Of a DNA stretch of 64,000 nt, positions 57,070 to 64,000 are shown in pieces. The notes under the pieces were generated by a model. It did no database searches. It saw only the letters and a program-made list of their open reading frames with translations, and was not told the origin of the DNA. This DNA comes from Burkholderia gladioli (GTDB lineage Bacteria; Pseudomonadota; Gammaproteobacteria; Burkholderiales; Burkholderiaceae), in the NCBI RefSeq assembly GCF_000959725.1, contig NZ_CP009323.1, forward strand, positions 2,356,001 to 2,420,000, written 5' to 3'. Position numbers and translations under genes: made by a program. Within the stretch, counting starts at the first letter, position 1, and each line of letters opens with the position of its first letter.

Positions 57070-58518
57070 ATGATGGTAACTAGCGTCCCAATCCAAATAT
57101 CGACATACGCGCAATCCGAAATTGATCGATTTCGTGCCCTAGCTGAGCATTGGACGAGTGCCGCGCAGCACGTAATTGTGTCGTACTTGACTATCGAGGA
57201 TGCAGGCACAAAGCGGCTTCATTGGGCGATAGTTCGATACGTCTACGAGACGGTTCGGCCGACGTTGCTCGAACCTTCCGTTGTGGAACTGGACGAGGTT
57301 ACTGTAGGGCGATTGCCAATCGATTTGTCGAGTACAAATTTCGACCTTGATCGAATCCTTCGTGCGGGGGAGATCGAGATCGGCGGACAGTTCTACGTGC
57401 TTCCACAGGCTGACGGGAATTCGTTGAGCGCGACTTTTTTTGTGGACAATCACCCTCAAGTTCAACCAAGTCAGGCAAGGTCGCCCGCGCTGATGTTGTC
57501 AACCGGCCGGTCGCCAACTTTGGATCAGCGATTGCTTGGAGACTTTGAACATCGGGTGCGATCTCTCGACACTCCATACGACGGCATGGCCGACTTGTTG
57601 AATGAGCATCTGCTGCCTATCACTGTTGTGCAACGTACGGATGCGGCCATAGAGATACTGCTCGAGAGACCGGCCGAGACTGTCCTGGGAGATTCGTTGA
57701 TCAGCGACAGCAAGCTATCGGCCAAGATCGTGGCTAGCCCCCGTATTGATCCATTCTTGCTCAAGATCGGCGTAAAGTTCGCTCCAGAAACACAGAGAGC
57801 TATGCGGTTGTCGATAGACGGGGCTAAACTCCGTTGGACCGCCCAGGATGATGGCCTGATTTTCGCTCGCGTCGAGCAAGACATTGGTGATGCTGCGGTA
57901 TGCCAAGTCTTTCTAAGCTACGCAGGGCATCATGCTTCACGTTGGTGGATCGGTGACCCGACTCGGTTGCCAAGTCAGCGTTCGGCATTTCTTGCGCAAT
58001 TCGACAAAGATCTTACGAAGCTTCGTGAAGAACTGCTGTCGCGCGAATCTCGTGGTCACTCGTTCGAGCGGGTTTTGGCGCTCGTCTTGGAAGAACTCGG
58101 ATTCGACTGTATGTATCTTGGCGAGGTATCTCACTTGCAGGAAGCGCCCGATATTTACTGTGAGACTCCGACTCGAAGAGTCGCAGTGATCGAGTGCGCG
58201 GCTGCCGTCACTAACTCATCCGAGAAGCTTTCGAAGCTACACCAGCGTGTGCTACGTATAAAGAACGGCTTTGCCACACAGCGACTCGGAAACGTTCAGG
58301 TAAACGGGGTTCTCATCACAAAGCACGGAGACGCGGAGATCGAGCCGTTTATCGAAGAAACAGAGCGGTTCGGATTGTGCATCGTTGGTCTTTCTGCATT
58401 GACTCGTCTTGCGGACGGATTGCGATTCAAAGTTCAGCCCGATGCGCTGTACGATGAGCTTTTCACGCCTGTCCAGCGACCTTCGGATCTGTTTGCTCAA
58501 GTTGGTTCAGCTTCATAG
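57070..58518 (+). CDS. Unrecognised 482-residue protein with nuclease-like C-terminal domain
   Basis: I do not recognise this protein as a whole. Residues about 1-320 show no known motif; they are mixed alpha/beta, without membrane segments or a signal peptide. Residues about 329-440 look like a restriction-endonuclease fold: GHSFERVLALVLEELGF (Mrr-type helix), then Pro360-Asp361, then a beta strand with Val-Ile-Glu375-Cys-Ala377. In PD-(D/E)xK nucleases the last position is normally Lys; here it is Ala, though lysines follow in the next helix. GGCGGGCG precedes the ATG. Base composition is clearly lower in GC than the flanking genes. It stands alone in the island, upstream of an IS. Confidence 0.75.
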   Translation: MMVTSVPIQISTYAQSEIDRFRALAEHWTSAAQHVIVSYLTIEDAGTKRLHWAIVRYVYETVRPTLLEPSVVELDEVTVGRLPIDLSSTNFDLDRILRAGEIEIGGQFYVLPQADGNSLSATFFVDNHPQVQPSQARSPALMLSTGRSPTLDQRLLGDFEHRVRSLDTPYDGMADLLNEHLLPITVVQRTDAAIEILLERPAETVLGDSLISDSKLSAKIVASPRIDPFLLKIGVKFAPETQRAMRLSIDGAKLRWTAQDDGLIFARVEQDIGDAAVCQVFLSYAGHHASRWWIGDPTRLPSQRSAFLAQFDKDLTKLREELLSRESRGHSFERVLALVLEELGFDCMYLGEVSHLQEAPDIYCETPTRRVAVIECAAAVTNSSEKLSKLHQRVLRIKNGFATQRLGNVQVNGVLITKHGDAEIEPFIEETERFGLCIVGLSALTRLADGLRFKVQPDALYDELFTPVQRPSDLFAQVGSAS

Positions 58519-58637
58519 GATATGTCACAATTTTTCTAGTAATCGCTCCTGTATCGCTGCGTAGCTTCCGGTGTGATCTTAGGTTGTGAACCGTTCGAAT
58601 TCGGTATCGGGTAAACGAGGCGGAGAGGTTGCAAAGG

Positions 58638-58685
58638 TGATCTGCGTTAGGAATCCTGGGCCAATCCGAGAGCGAGTTTTGCGGC
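58638..58685 (+). repeat. Left inverted repeat of the IS
   Basis: Matches the reverse complement of 59829-59875 with one inserted base; best conserved at the outer TGATC and the inner GCGAGTTTT. It lies 119 bp after the stop of the unknown 482-residue gene. Confidence 0.8.
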
Positions 58686-58717
58686 AAACTTGACCCTGAA
58701 CCAGGAGGTGGTTTGCC

Positions 58718-58996
58718 ATGAAACGCAAGCGCTTTTCGATCGAACAGATTGTGGCGGTACTGAAGCAAGCGGAACTGGGGATGCCGGTGGCGGATCTGAT
58801 CCGCCAGGTCGGTATTTCGGAGCAGACGTTTTATCGCTGGAAGAAGCAGTACGCAGGCATGCAATCGGATCAGGTACGCGAGCTCAAGCAGTTGCAAGAC
58901 GAGAACGCTCGACTGAAGAAGCTGGTTGCGGAGCTGAGCCTGGACAAGGCGATCCTGCAGGACGTGGCTTCAAAAAAGTGGCCCGGCCCGCGCTGA
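58718..58996 (+). CDS. IS407-type transposase OrfA
   Basis: A 92-residue helix-turn-helix protein: KRFSIEQIVAVLKQAELGMP, then GISEQTFYRWKKQYAGM, then a leucine-zipper-like ELKQLQDENARLKKLVAELS. It binds the IS ends and regulates transposition. It ends 18 bp past a slippery heptamer; most product function comes from the OrfAB fusion made by -1 frameshifting. GGAGGTGG lies close before the ATG. Confidence 0.95.
   Translation: MKRKRFSIEQIVAVLKQAELGMPVADLIRQVGISEQTFYRWKKQYAGMQSDQVRELKQLQDENARLKKLVAELSLDKAILQDVASKKWPGPR
58972..58978 (+). promoter_or_regulatory. Programmed -1 frameshift site (A AAA AAG)
   Basis: The heptamer A-AAA-AAG is in the correct phase: zero frame reads AAA AAG, and a one-base backward slip enters the OrfB frame. 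This is the classic site of IS3-family OrfAB synthesis. Confidence 0.85.
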
Positions 58997-59847
58997 GGCG
59001 AGACGTGGTGGCCTATGTGGTGAGCCACTACGGATTGACGATGAGGCGGGCCTGCCGGCTCTTGAAGCAACCACGTAGCGTCCAGTACTACCGAAGCGTC
59101 AAGGATCCCCGTCCCGAGCTGCGTTCGCGCATGCGCGAGATTGCGTACACCCGGGTGCGATATGGTTATCGGCGCGTCCACGTGCTGTTGCGCCGCGAAG
59201 GTTGGCAGTTGGGCAGGAACCAAGCCTACAGGCTGTATTGCGAGGAACAACTGCAGTTGCGCTCGAAATTGCCGAAGCGTCGCAAGATGGTCGTGACCCG
59301 GATGGCGAAGATCGTGCCAGTCAAACCGAACGATGCCTGGAGCATGGATTTCGTGGCTGACCAACTGGCTGATGGTTCGAAATTCCGTACCTTGACCGTG
59401 GTGGACGTATTCACCAAGGAGGCCCTGGCCATCGAGGTCGGACAGCGTCTAAAGGGCGAGCACGTGGTATCGGCACTCAATCGCATCGTGGCTCGACGCG
59501 GCGCCCCACGGCATGTGTTCGTGGACAACGGCAGTGAATTTTCCGGGCGGCTGCTCGACATGTGGGCGTATCACCATCGGGCCAAAATCGACTTCAGCCG
59601 ACCGGGCAAACCGACGGACAATTGCCACATTGAGACCTTTAACGGATCATTCCGGGACGAATGCTTGAACCTACATTGGTTCGAGACGTTGGGCGAAGCC
59701 AAAGCGATAATCGAGGCATGGCGGCGGGACTACAACGAGAGCCGTCCTCACTCGGCTCTCAAAGACTTGGCGCCGGCTGAATTCGCCCGTCAGCTGGCGC
59801 TTTTGCCGGGCCCCATCGGGCCCGAAACGCCGGAAAACTCGCGCTAG
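58978..59847 (+). CDS. IS407-type transposase OrfB (integrase catalytic domain)
   Basis: DDE transposase, about 290 residues from the frameshift point. Catalytic residues are seen in WSMDFVADQL (Asp), VFVDNGSEFSGR (Asp) and NCHIETFNGSFRDECLN (Glu), 35 residues after the second Asp as in the family. The frame has no ATG close to the start, so it is translated as the OrfAB fusion from OrfA. It appears intact. The stop lies inside the first copy of the 51-bp repeat. Confidence 0.94.
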   Translation: MARPALRRDVVAYVVSHYGLTMRRACRLLKQPRSVQYYRSVKDPRPELRSRMREIAYTRVRYGYRRVHVLLRREGWQLGRNQAYRLYCEEQLQLRSKLPKRRKMVVTRMAKIVPVKPNDAWSMDFVADQLADGSKFRTLTVVDVFTKEALAIEVGQRLKGEHVVSALNRIVARRGAPRHVFVDNGSEFSGRLLDMWAYHHRAKIDFSRPGKPTDNCHIETFNGSFRDECLNLHWFETLGEAKAIIEAWRRDYNESRPHSALKDLAPAEFARQLALLPGPIGPETPENSR

Positions 59848-59926
59848 GGTTGGTCTGGAAAACCCAAGCGGATCAAAACGCCGGAAAACTCGCGCTAGGG
59901 TTGGTCTGGAAAACCCAAGCGGATCA
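59825..59926 (+). repeat. 51-bp tandem duplication of the IS right end
   Basis: Two exact head-to-tail copies, 59825-59875 and 59876-59926, each containing the end of orfB, the TAG stop and the terminal inverted repeat. A third hexamer GGATCA follows at 59927-59932. Described further under findings. Confidence 0.95.
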
Positions 59927-60337
59927 GGATCAATGGTACCAGTCGGCAACCGGAGCTTGCGTGGCAGCGGGTGCTTCAATTACTTCATTCGAGATATCAG
60001 GGCGCCGGGCCTGAGGAATCATGAATCGAGAACAGTCGTCCAGACGCACTGGCGGCTTTTGTGGGAGGACAAGCGATACTCGGATGGCACCATTCCTGAC
60101 GAATCGCAGTACTTTCTAGGGCAGCCGCGTCTGTCGCAGTCGGACGTTGCAACCGTCACACCTATCCAAATCGGCGATCGTTAACCTGTCCCCGACGAAT
60201 GACAGGCGGTCGAGTCAGTGGCGCGTTTTCCGGGATGCCCGCGCACTCAAGGAGCCACACGACAATTCGCCAGGAATCGCGTCGATATTTCGATGGGTGG
60301 CGCGGTTTATTGACGATCTACCTACGGAATTTGCGAT
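59927..60337. pseudogene. Gene debris between IS and lipoprotein gene
   Basis: About 410 bp with short frames only. One frame (59933-60184, 83 codons) contains RNHESRTVVQTHWRLLWEDK and ends VATVTPIQIGDR. Another overlapping frame further on contains SHTTIRQESRRYFDGWRGLL. They have no good start signals and lie in different frames, so they look like the 3' remnant of a larger gene cut by the IS and by frameshifts. Given the lipoprotein gene that follows, a decayed type VI effector is possible but not shown. Confidence 0.4.
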
Positions 60338-60790
60338 ATGGAAACGAGGCCAAGGATCACAATCAATGCAGTGGCTCGTCGCTTGCTCAGTGTTCTGATG
60401 TCTTTCCTGCTGCTCGCCGCCTGTTCCGAAAGATCCATGAACCTCGATGTCGCGATCTATAACTATTGGCCTCGCGCTATCTACGATGTCGCGCTGAATA
60501 GCCAGTACGCCGGCGGTGCTTACATGGCCTACCACCCGGGAGGGGCGGGGGGCTCGGTTGTCTGCTGTATCAAAGTCAAGCCTGGGCCGATAAGGATCGA
60601 ATATTCTCTAGGAGGCTCGGAAGGCATGCCAAGGCTTGGCGAGAGAATTCATGCGACGGCCGTTTTGACGGAGTTGCCTGGCAACGCCAAGGTTCTCACC
60701 GTGCATGTGTATCCTGATGGAACTGCTTTTGCCGAAGCATCCAGGGAGTACGTCGACGAGCGCCCTGAGCCGAAGGGTAAAAGACAATGA
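60338..60790 (+). CDS. DUF3304-like lipoprotein (possible T6SS immunity protein)
   Basis: A 150-residue lipoprotein. The signal segment ARRLLSVLMSFLLLAAC ends in the lipobox Leu-Ala-Ala-Cys. The mature part has IYNYWPRAIYDVALNSQYAG, then GGAGGSVVCCIKV, resembling DUF3304 proteins, which carry a Gly-rich loop before Val-Cys-Cys. DUF3304 genes are often next to type VI secretion lipase effectors and are thought to protect against them in the periplasm. Here the partner is missing or decayed. Composition is lower in GC than the core genes. The start is uncertain because no ribosome binding site is evident. Confidence 0.65.
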   Translation: METRPRITINAVARRLLSVLMSFLLLAACSERSMNLDVAIYNYWPRAIYDVALNSQYAGGAYMAYHPGGAGGSVVCCIKVKPGPIRIEYSLGGSEGMPRLGERIHATAVLTELPGNAKVLTVHVYPDGTAFAEASREYVDERPEPKGKRQ

Positions 60791-61086
60791 ACTCGCTTCG
60801 CCAGCTTTCTTGAACCATGCGAGCCATATCAGTGGCTACTCGTGATGAGTGCATCTCGAGCCATTCGCGCCAAGCGGTGGTTTGTCAGTGCGATTTCAAA
60901 ATGCATGACAGGCGGCTGTTTGATTGGCCTCACCAGTAAAGTGGCCGCCGCGACCTCAATCGAGCAACTTTAAGCGTCGGCTTGTGCGTCGCCCTCTCGG
61001 CGAGATTGCCATATCCCGCCGTGGGCGCCTAAAGTGACGAAAGCCGCTGCTTCACCCATGTTCACTGCCACGTCCCAGGAGCCCCC
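60791..61086. other. Intergenic region at the island/core boundary
   Basis: About 296 bp. Composition rises towards core GC near 61050. No gene, terminator or clear fluoride-riboswitch-like fold is recognised before crcB. Confidence 0.5.
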
Positions 61087-61473
61087 TTGTTCCTCTCCCT
61101 CGTCGCGATCTTCATCGGCGCCGGCCTTGGCGCCTTGCTTCGCTGGGCCTTGAGCCTGGGCATGAACCTCATCCTCCCCGAGCTCCCGCTCGGCACCCTC
61201 GCTTCGAACCTGATCGGCGGCTACCTGATCGGCGTCGCGATCGTCGTATTCGGCGCGAAAACCGGCCTGGCTCCCGAATGGCGCCTGTTCGTGATCACCG
61301 GTTTCATGGGCGGCCTGACCACCTTCTCTACCTATTCCGCCGAGGTCATGACGCACGTCGTGGAGGGCCGCCTGGGCTGGGCCGCCGTGGTCGCCTTCGT
61401 GCACCTGCTTGGCTCCTTCCTGCTCACCTTCCTGGGCATCTGGACCGCGCGCACCTTCCTGGTCCCGGCCTGA
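61087..61473 (+). CDS. crcB: Fluoride ion channel CrcB (Fluc)
   Basis: Exports fluoride from the cytosol as a dual-topology dimer. The 128-residue protein has four hydrophobic segments, the start [19 protein letters not shown] and the pore motif [13 protein letters not shown]. The start is TTG 61087: AGGAG is placed six bases before it and no in-frame ATG precedes the conserved region. It ends before a bidirectional terminator. Confidence 0.94.
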   Translation: MFLSLVAIFIGAGLGALLRWALSLGMNLILPELPLGTLASNLIGGYLIGVAIVVFGAKTGLAPEWRLFVITGFMGGLTTFSTYSAEVMTHVVEGRLGWAAVVAFVHLLGSFLLTFLGIWTARTFLVPA

Positions 61474-61515
61474 ACGCGCCCAGCGCAGACCAAGCACTTG
61501 CGCCTGCAACAAATA

Positions 61516-61542
61516 AAAAGCGCCGCATGAAGCGGCGCTTTT
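61516..61542. terminator. Bidirectional terminator between crcB and the YggT gene
   Basis: Perfect 11-bp stem AAAAGCGCCGC / GCGGCGCTTTT with a five-base loop, A-rich on one side and T-rich on the other, between converging genes. Confidence 0.9.
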
Positions 61543-61577
61543 CCGATCACCAAAACCGAAACCAGCTCAAGCAGCCA

Positions 61578-62141
61578 TCAGATCGTCAGCAAGGTCATCG
61601 AAATCGCCACGCGCGTGACCACCATCAGCAGCACCTGCACGATCACGAACAACAGGATCGGCGACAGGTCCAGCCCGCCGATATTCGGCAGCACGCGGCG
61701 CAGCGGATTGAGCAGCGGGGCGGTCAGCGGGAACAGGATCGCCATGGCCGGCGAGCGCGGGTTCAGCCACGACAGCAGTGCCATCAGGATCGTCATCCAC
61801 AGCACCAGGTTGAGCGCCCATTTGGCGATGGTCAGCAGCGCGACGATCACGATGGTCGGCAGGATCGACAACACGTCCATGCCGGCCAGCGACATCATCA
61901 GCACCACGTAGACGAAGGCGGTCAGCAGCGCCGCCACCACGCTGGCCCAATCGATGCCGCGCGTACCGGTGATGACGCGGCGCAGCGGCAGCACGATCCA
62001 GTTGGTCGCCTGCAGCACGGCCTGCGTGACGGGGTTGTACGGCGGCACGCGTACCGCCTGCATCCAGGCGCGCAGCAGCAGGGCTGCGCCGAACAGCGTG
62101 AATACGGTATTGAGCAGAAAGCGGGCGATCTCGCCGAGCAT
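61578..62141 (-). CDS. YggT family integral membrane protein
   Basis: A 187-residue membrane protein made of two similar halves, each with two hydrophobic segments and a Pro-rich loop: YNPVTQAVLQATNWIVLPLR in the first and FPLTAPLLNPLRRVLPNIGG in the second. This is the YggT repeat. Homologues are linked to cell division or osmotic roles, but the function is not settled. ATG 62141 begins MLGEIARFLLNTVFTLFGAA; the frame upstream is not family-like. Confidence 0.9.
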   Translation of the reverse strand: MLGEIARFLLNTVFTLFGAALLLRAWMQAVRVPPYNPVTQAVLQATNWIVLPLRRVITGTRGIDWASVVAALLTAFVYVVLMMSLAGMDVLSILPTIVIVALLTIAKWALNLVLWMTILMALLSWLNPRSPAMAILFPLTAPLLNPLRRVLPNIGGLDLSPILLFVIVQVLLMVVTRVAISMTLLTI

Positions 62142-62216
62142 CGTTGGAATCCTTGTCTGACAGTCGGGTAGCGTGCGGCCGCCGTATCGTGGCGGCATGC
62201 ATCGGGCGTCACCTTA

Positions 62217-63146
62217 TCACGGCTCGCGGCGCCCGGGGGCAGCCTGCGCGAGCCGCCGATCGAGCAGGGCGTCCACGCCCCGTTCCACCGCGTCGAGCCC
62301 GGCCGGCGGCGTCGCGCGGCGCCTGGCCAGCTCGACGGCGCGGCGCGTCATCAGCGCGTAGAGCGTGGCGTGATCGCCGCCCATCTGGTCGAGCAGGTCG
62401 AGCTGGCGCTCGACGATGCCGGCGTCGCCGCGCGAGACCGGGCCGGCCAGCGCATTGGAGAGGCCCTTCTCGCGCGCGGTCTCGATGGTGCCGGACAGCA
62501 TCGGCAGCAGGGCGCGCAAGGCCTCTGCCTCGTCCATGCCAAGCGTGCGCCACAGCTCGACCGCTTCGGCCAGGCCGCACAGCACGAAGCTCGCCGCGTA
62601 GTTGGCGGCCGCGTGGTAGCGCATCCGGCCACCGGCCGGAATCGCCAGCGGATGGCAGCCGAGCGCGCCGCTCAGCGCCTCCAGCACCGGGCGCAGGCTG
62701 CCGCCGGCCTCGATCGTCACGGAGCAGCCCTCGATCCGGGCCAGGTCGGCGTCGCCGCCGCCAAATAGATAGAGCGGATGGAAACCGCCGGTCTGCACGC
62801 CCTGTTCGGCGGCCGGTGCCAGCAGGTCGACGCTCGAGGCACCGCTGCAATGCACGAGCGCCTGGGTGGCCGCGCGCGAGGGATCGAAGCGCAGCGAGGC
62901 GGCCACCGGCCCGATGCCGTCGTCGGACACGGCCACGAACACCAGGTCGGCCGCGTCGACCACCGCCTGTGCGTTCTCGACGGCCGTGCAGCCGTCGATC
63001 TGCGCGGCCAGCGCCCGCGCCGGGGCAGGCGAGCGGCTCGCCACCGCCACCACGGGATAAGCGGCCTGCGCGAAGCGTCGTGCCAGGCAGCGGCCGAGGC
63101 GGCCGGCACCGATGAAACCGAGACGGGGAACGGGCGGAAGTGACAT
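62217..63146 (-). CDS. Rossmann-like and DUF2520 domain protein
   Basis: A 309-residue protein related to pyrroline-5-carboxylate reductase and F420-type dehydrogenases. The N-terminal NAD(P) domain has LGFIGAGRLGRCLARRF, then VAVSDDGI and HCSGASS. The C-terminal helical DUF2520 domain has FHPLYLF and YHAAANYAASFVLCGLAEA. Substrate unknown. ATG 63146 gives a clean start; the frame upstream is arginine-rich and not similar to the family. The next gene on the same strand is the YggT gene, 75 bp on. Confidence 0.87.
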   Translation of the reverse strand: MSLPPVPRLGFIGAGRLGRCLARRFAQAAYPVVAVASRSPAPARALAAQIDGCTAVENAQAVVDAADLVFVAVSDDGIGPVAASLRFDPSRAATQALVHCSGASSVDLLAPAAEQGVQTGGFHPLYLFGGGDADLARIEGCSVTIEAGGSLRPVLEALSGALGCHPLAIPAGGRMRYHAAANYAASFVLCGLAEAVELWRTLGMDEAEALRALLPMLSGTIETAREKGLSNALAGPVSRGDAGIVERQLDLLDQMGGDHATLYALMTRRAVELARRRATPPAGLDAVERGVDALLDRRLAQAAPGRREP

Positions 63147-63561
63147 GGGCGAAGCGGCGAAGATCGGCAAGCCGTCAGTATCCCGTATTTGTGCCGCCTG
63201 CCGGGGATTCCGCCCGAACCCTCGGCCACGCCGGCGCCGGCCGTGCGATTGGTGCCGAATCGGGCGGTAATTTGTAATCAATCATTACCCTGGATGAGGA
63301 TCGTTCGACTCCGTCTATCGGAAATCCTGACCGATTTGTCAGGTCGATCGAGGGTTCGAAGTCCGGCCGGCGCGCCCGGCGGGCCAAGCCGCATCGCGAA
63401 AAGCCCCGCCGGGCGTGGCGCGAGGGCGCGGCGCAATTGCAATTTGCAACAAATGCGCTTGGTCGGCGGGAGGGGATTTCGCTACATTGGAGCCCATACA
63501 ACAGCGCATTCCTTGCTGTTCATGTGGCCGGCCAACTTGACGTGCCGCCAGGAGAATCGAA
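63147..63561. promoter_or_regulatory. Intergenic region with promoter of the PXPV-protein gene
   Basis: About 415 bp between diverging genes. A candidate sigma-70 promoter has TTGGTC at 63459-63464 and TACATT at 63483-63488 (18-bp spacing), about 75 bp before the GTG start. An A/T-rich repeat GCAATTGCAATTTGCAA lies just upstream (63432-63448). The rest holds no recognised feature. Confidence 0.4.
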
Positions 63562-63858
63562 GTGAAAAAGCTCATTCCTTTCGTTGCAGCCGCCGCTCTC
63601 GGCCTCGGAGTCGCGAGCGCCGCCCAGGCTCACGTTTCGATCGGCGTCGGTATCGGCCTGCCGATCGCCCCGGCCTACCCGGTCTATGCCGCGCCGCCCC
63701 CGGTCGTCTACGCGCCGCCTCCGCCGCCTGTCGTCTATGCCCCGGCGCCGGCCTATTACGCACCGCCGCCGGTGGTCGTCGGCGGTTACTACGGCCGGCC
63801 TTACTGGCACCACTATCACGGCTACTACGGCCACGGCTATTACGGCCGCCGCTGGTAA
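63562..63858 (+). CDS. Small secreted PXPV-repeat protein
   Basis: A 98-residue protein with a clear signal peptide (MKKLIPFVAAAALGLGVASA, cut after AQA). The mature part has repeats of Pro-Pro-Val-Val-Tyr-Ala-Pro followed by a Gly/Tyr/His-rich tail with Trp-His-His-Tyr-His-Gly-Tyr. Such PXPV-repeat proteins are common in Burkholderia envelopes, function unknown. GTG 63562 is the start, supported by AGGAGA at 63550-63555. It ends before its own terminator. The His-rich tail could bind metal. Confidence 0.85.
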   Translation: MKKLIPFVAAAALGLGVASAAQAHVSIGVGIGLPIAPAYPVYAAPPPVVYAPPPPPVVYAPAPAYYAPPPVVVGGYYGRPYWHHYHGYYGHGYYGRRW

Positions 63859-63883
63859 GCCCTCGCGCGCTCGATGCGCGTGA

Positions 63884-63925
63884 ACACGGCGCGACACGGG
63901 AAACCGTGCCGCGCCGTTTGCTTTT
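63884..63925 (+). terminator. Terminator after the PXPV-protein gene
   Basis: A stem ACGGCGCG / CGCGCCGT extended by CACGG / CCGTG around one mismatch, loop GAAA, followed by TTTGCTTTT. It lies 13 bp before the stop of the next, minus-strand gene. Confidence 0.8.
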
Positions 63926-63937
63926 GGGGCGCGGGAA

Positions 63938-64000
63938 TCAGGCGCCGGCGTGCACGATCAGGTCGCGATAACCGCCGACGATCACGCTGTAGGAGAAATA
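63938..64000 (-). CDS. C-terminal end of an unidentified gene
   Basis: On the minus strand 20 codons run from the window edge to a TGA at 63938-63940, giving YFSYSVIVGGYRDLIVHAGA. Codon choice is core-like, and the position directly behind a terminator is right for a convergent gene end. The piece is too short to identify. Confidence 0.5.
   Translation of the reverse strand, partial: YFSYSVIVGGYRDLIVHAGA

Larger units (their letters stand above)
58638..59926 (+). mobile_element. IS3-family insertion sequence, IS407-type, with duplicated right end
   Basis: Two overlapping transposase frames are bounded by long imperfect inverted repeats. The left end is at 58638-58685 (starts TGATCTGCG, contains GCGAGTTTTGCGGC) and the right end at 59829-59875 (on the reverse strand starts TGATCCGCT, contains GCGAGTTTTCCGGC). 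From 58638 to 59875 the element is 1238 bp, the size expected for IS407. A second copy of the last 51 bp follows (to 59926). No 4-bp target duplication is found at either candidate right end (left flank AAGG; right flanks AAAC or GGAT). Confidence 0.9.

Noticed and set aside
60960..61086. Fluoride riboswitch before crcB
   Set aside because: I looked for the conserved pseudoknot segments and did not find a convincing set; the start of crcB is explained by a plain AGGAG site.

Overview
The window looks like a chromosome segment of a Burkholderia-type betaproteobacterium. The evidence is the very high GC content with strongly GC-biased third codon positions, the apaH-rfbBACD-wzm/wzt-wbiG/H/I order of the O-antigen locus, a Kdo hydroxylase gene between waaC and waaA, a ureDABCEFG operon beside an urtABCDE urea transporter operon, and an IS407-type IS3 element. 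The species cannot be fixed from sequence reading alone; a B. gladioli/glumae/plantarii-like organism is a guess.
Layout. 1-46: start of a minus-strand gene, probably apaH. 416-21936: ABC-transporter-dependent O-antigen locus. It has three blocks: plus-strand rfbBACD plus a rhamnosyltransferase-like gene; an opposite-strand block wzm-wzt-tandem glycosyltransferase (4762-8973); and a plus-strand block that begins with a second wzt, followed by a very long methyltransferase/coiled-coil/glycosyltransferase fusion, four more transferases and wbiG, wbiH, wbiI. These genes supply dTDP-L-rhamnose and a 6-deoxy-HexNAc primer sugar, build the chain on undecaprenyl phosphate and export it. Base composition jumps to core-like GC inside the 5' part of wbiI.
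22034-27707 (minus): a second WecA/MraY-like sugar-phosphate transferase, then a unit of flippase, GT2, GT4 and galE. 27958-32904 (plus): phosphohexomutase, waaC, kdoO and waaA for LPS inner core. 32969-38620 (minus): urease operon, with a very histidine-rich UreE. 38802-41190 (minus): an integral membrane protein and a PadR/DUF1700 pair with a striking palindromic operator. 41493-44003 (minus): secreted GH20 beta-hexosaminidase. 44570-50327 (minus): urtABCDE. 50774-53718 (minus): rhodanese, isoaspartyl-methyltransferase-like protein, a small unknown protein and hemN. 53888-55702 (plus): cysteine-cluster protein, DUF1439-like lipoprotein and uppP. 55813-56878 (minus): trmB and tRNA-Gly(CCC).
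56886-61086 is an accessory island of lower GC. It holds an unrecognised 482-residue protein with a nuclease-like C-terminus, an IS407-type insertion sequence with a duplicated right end, gene debris, and a DUF3304-like lipoprotein. 61087-64000 returns to core genes: crcB, YggT, a DUF2520-type dehydrogenase, a PXPV-repeat secreted protein and the end of an unidentified gene.
The best candidates for something new are the 482-residue island protein, the duplicated wzt genes on either side of wzm next to a coiled-coil methyltransferase fusion that resembles a chain-length terminator, and the PadR operator pair.
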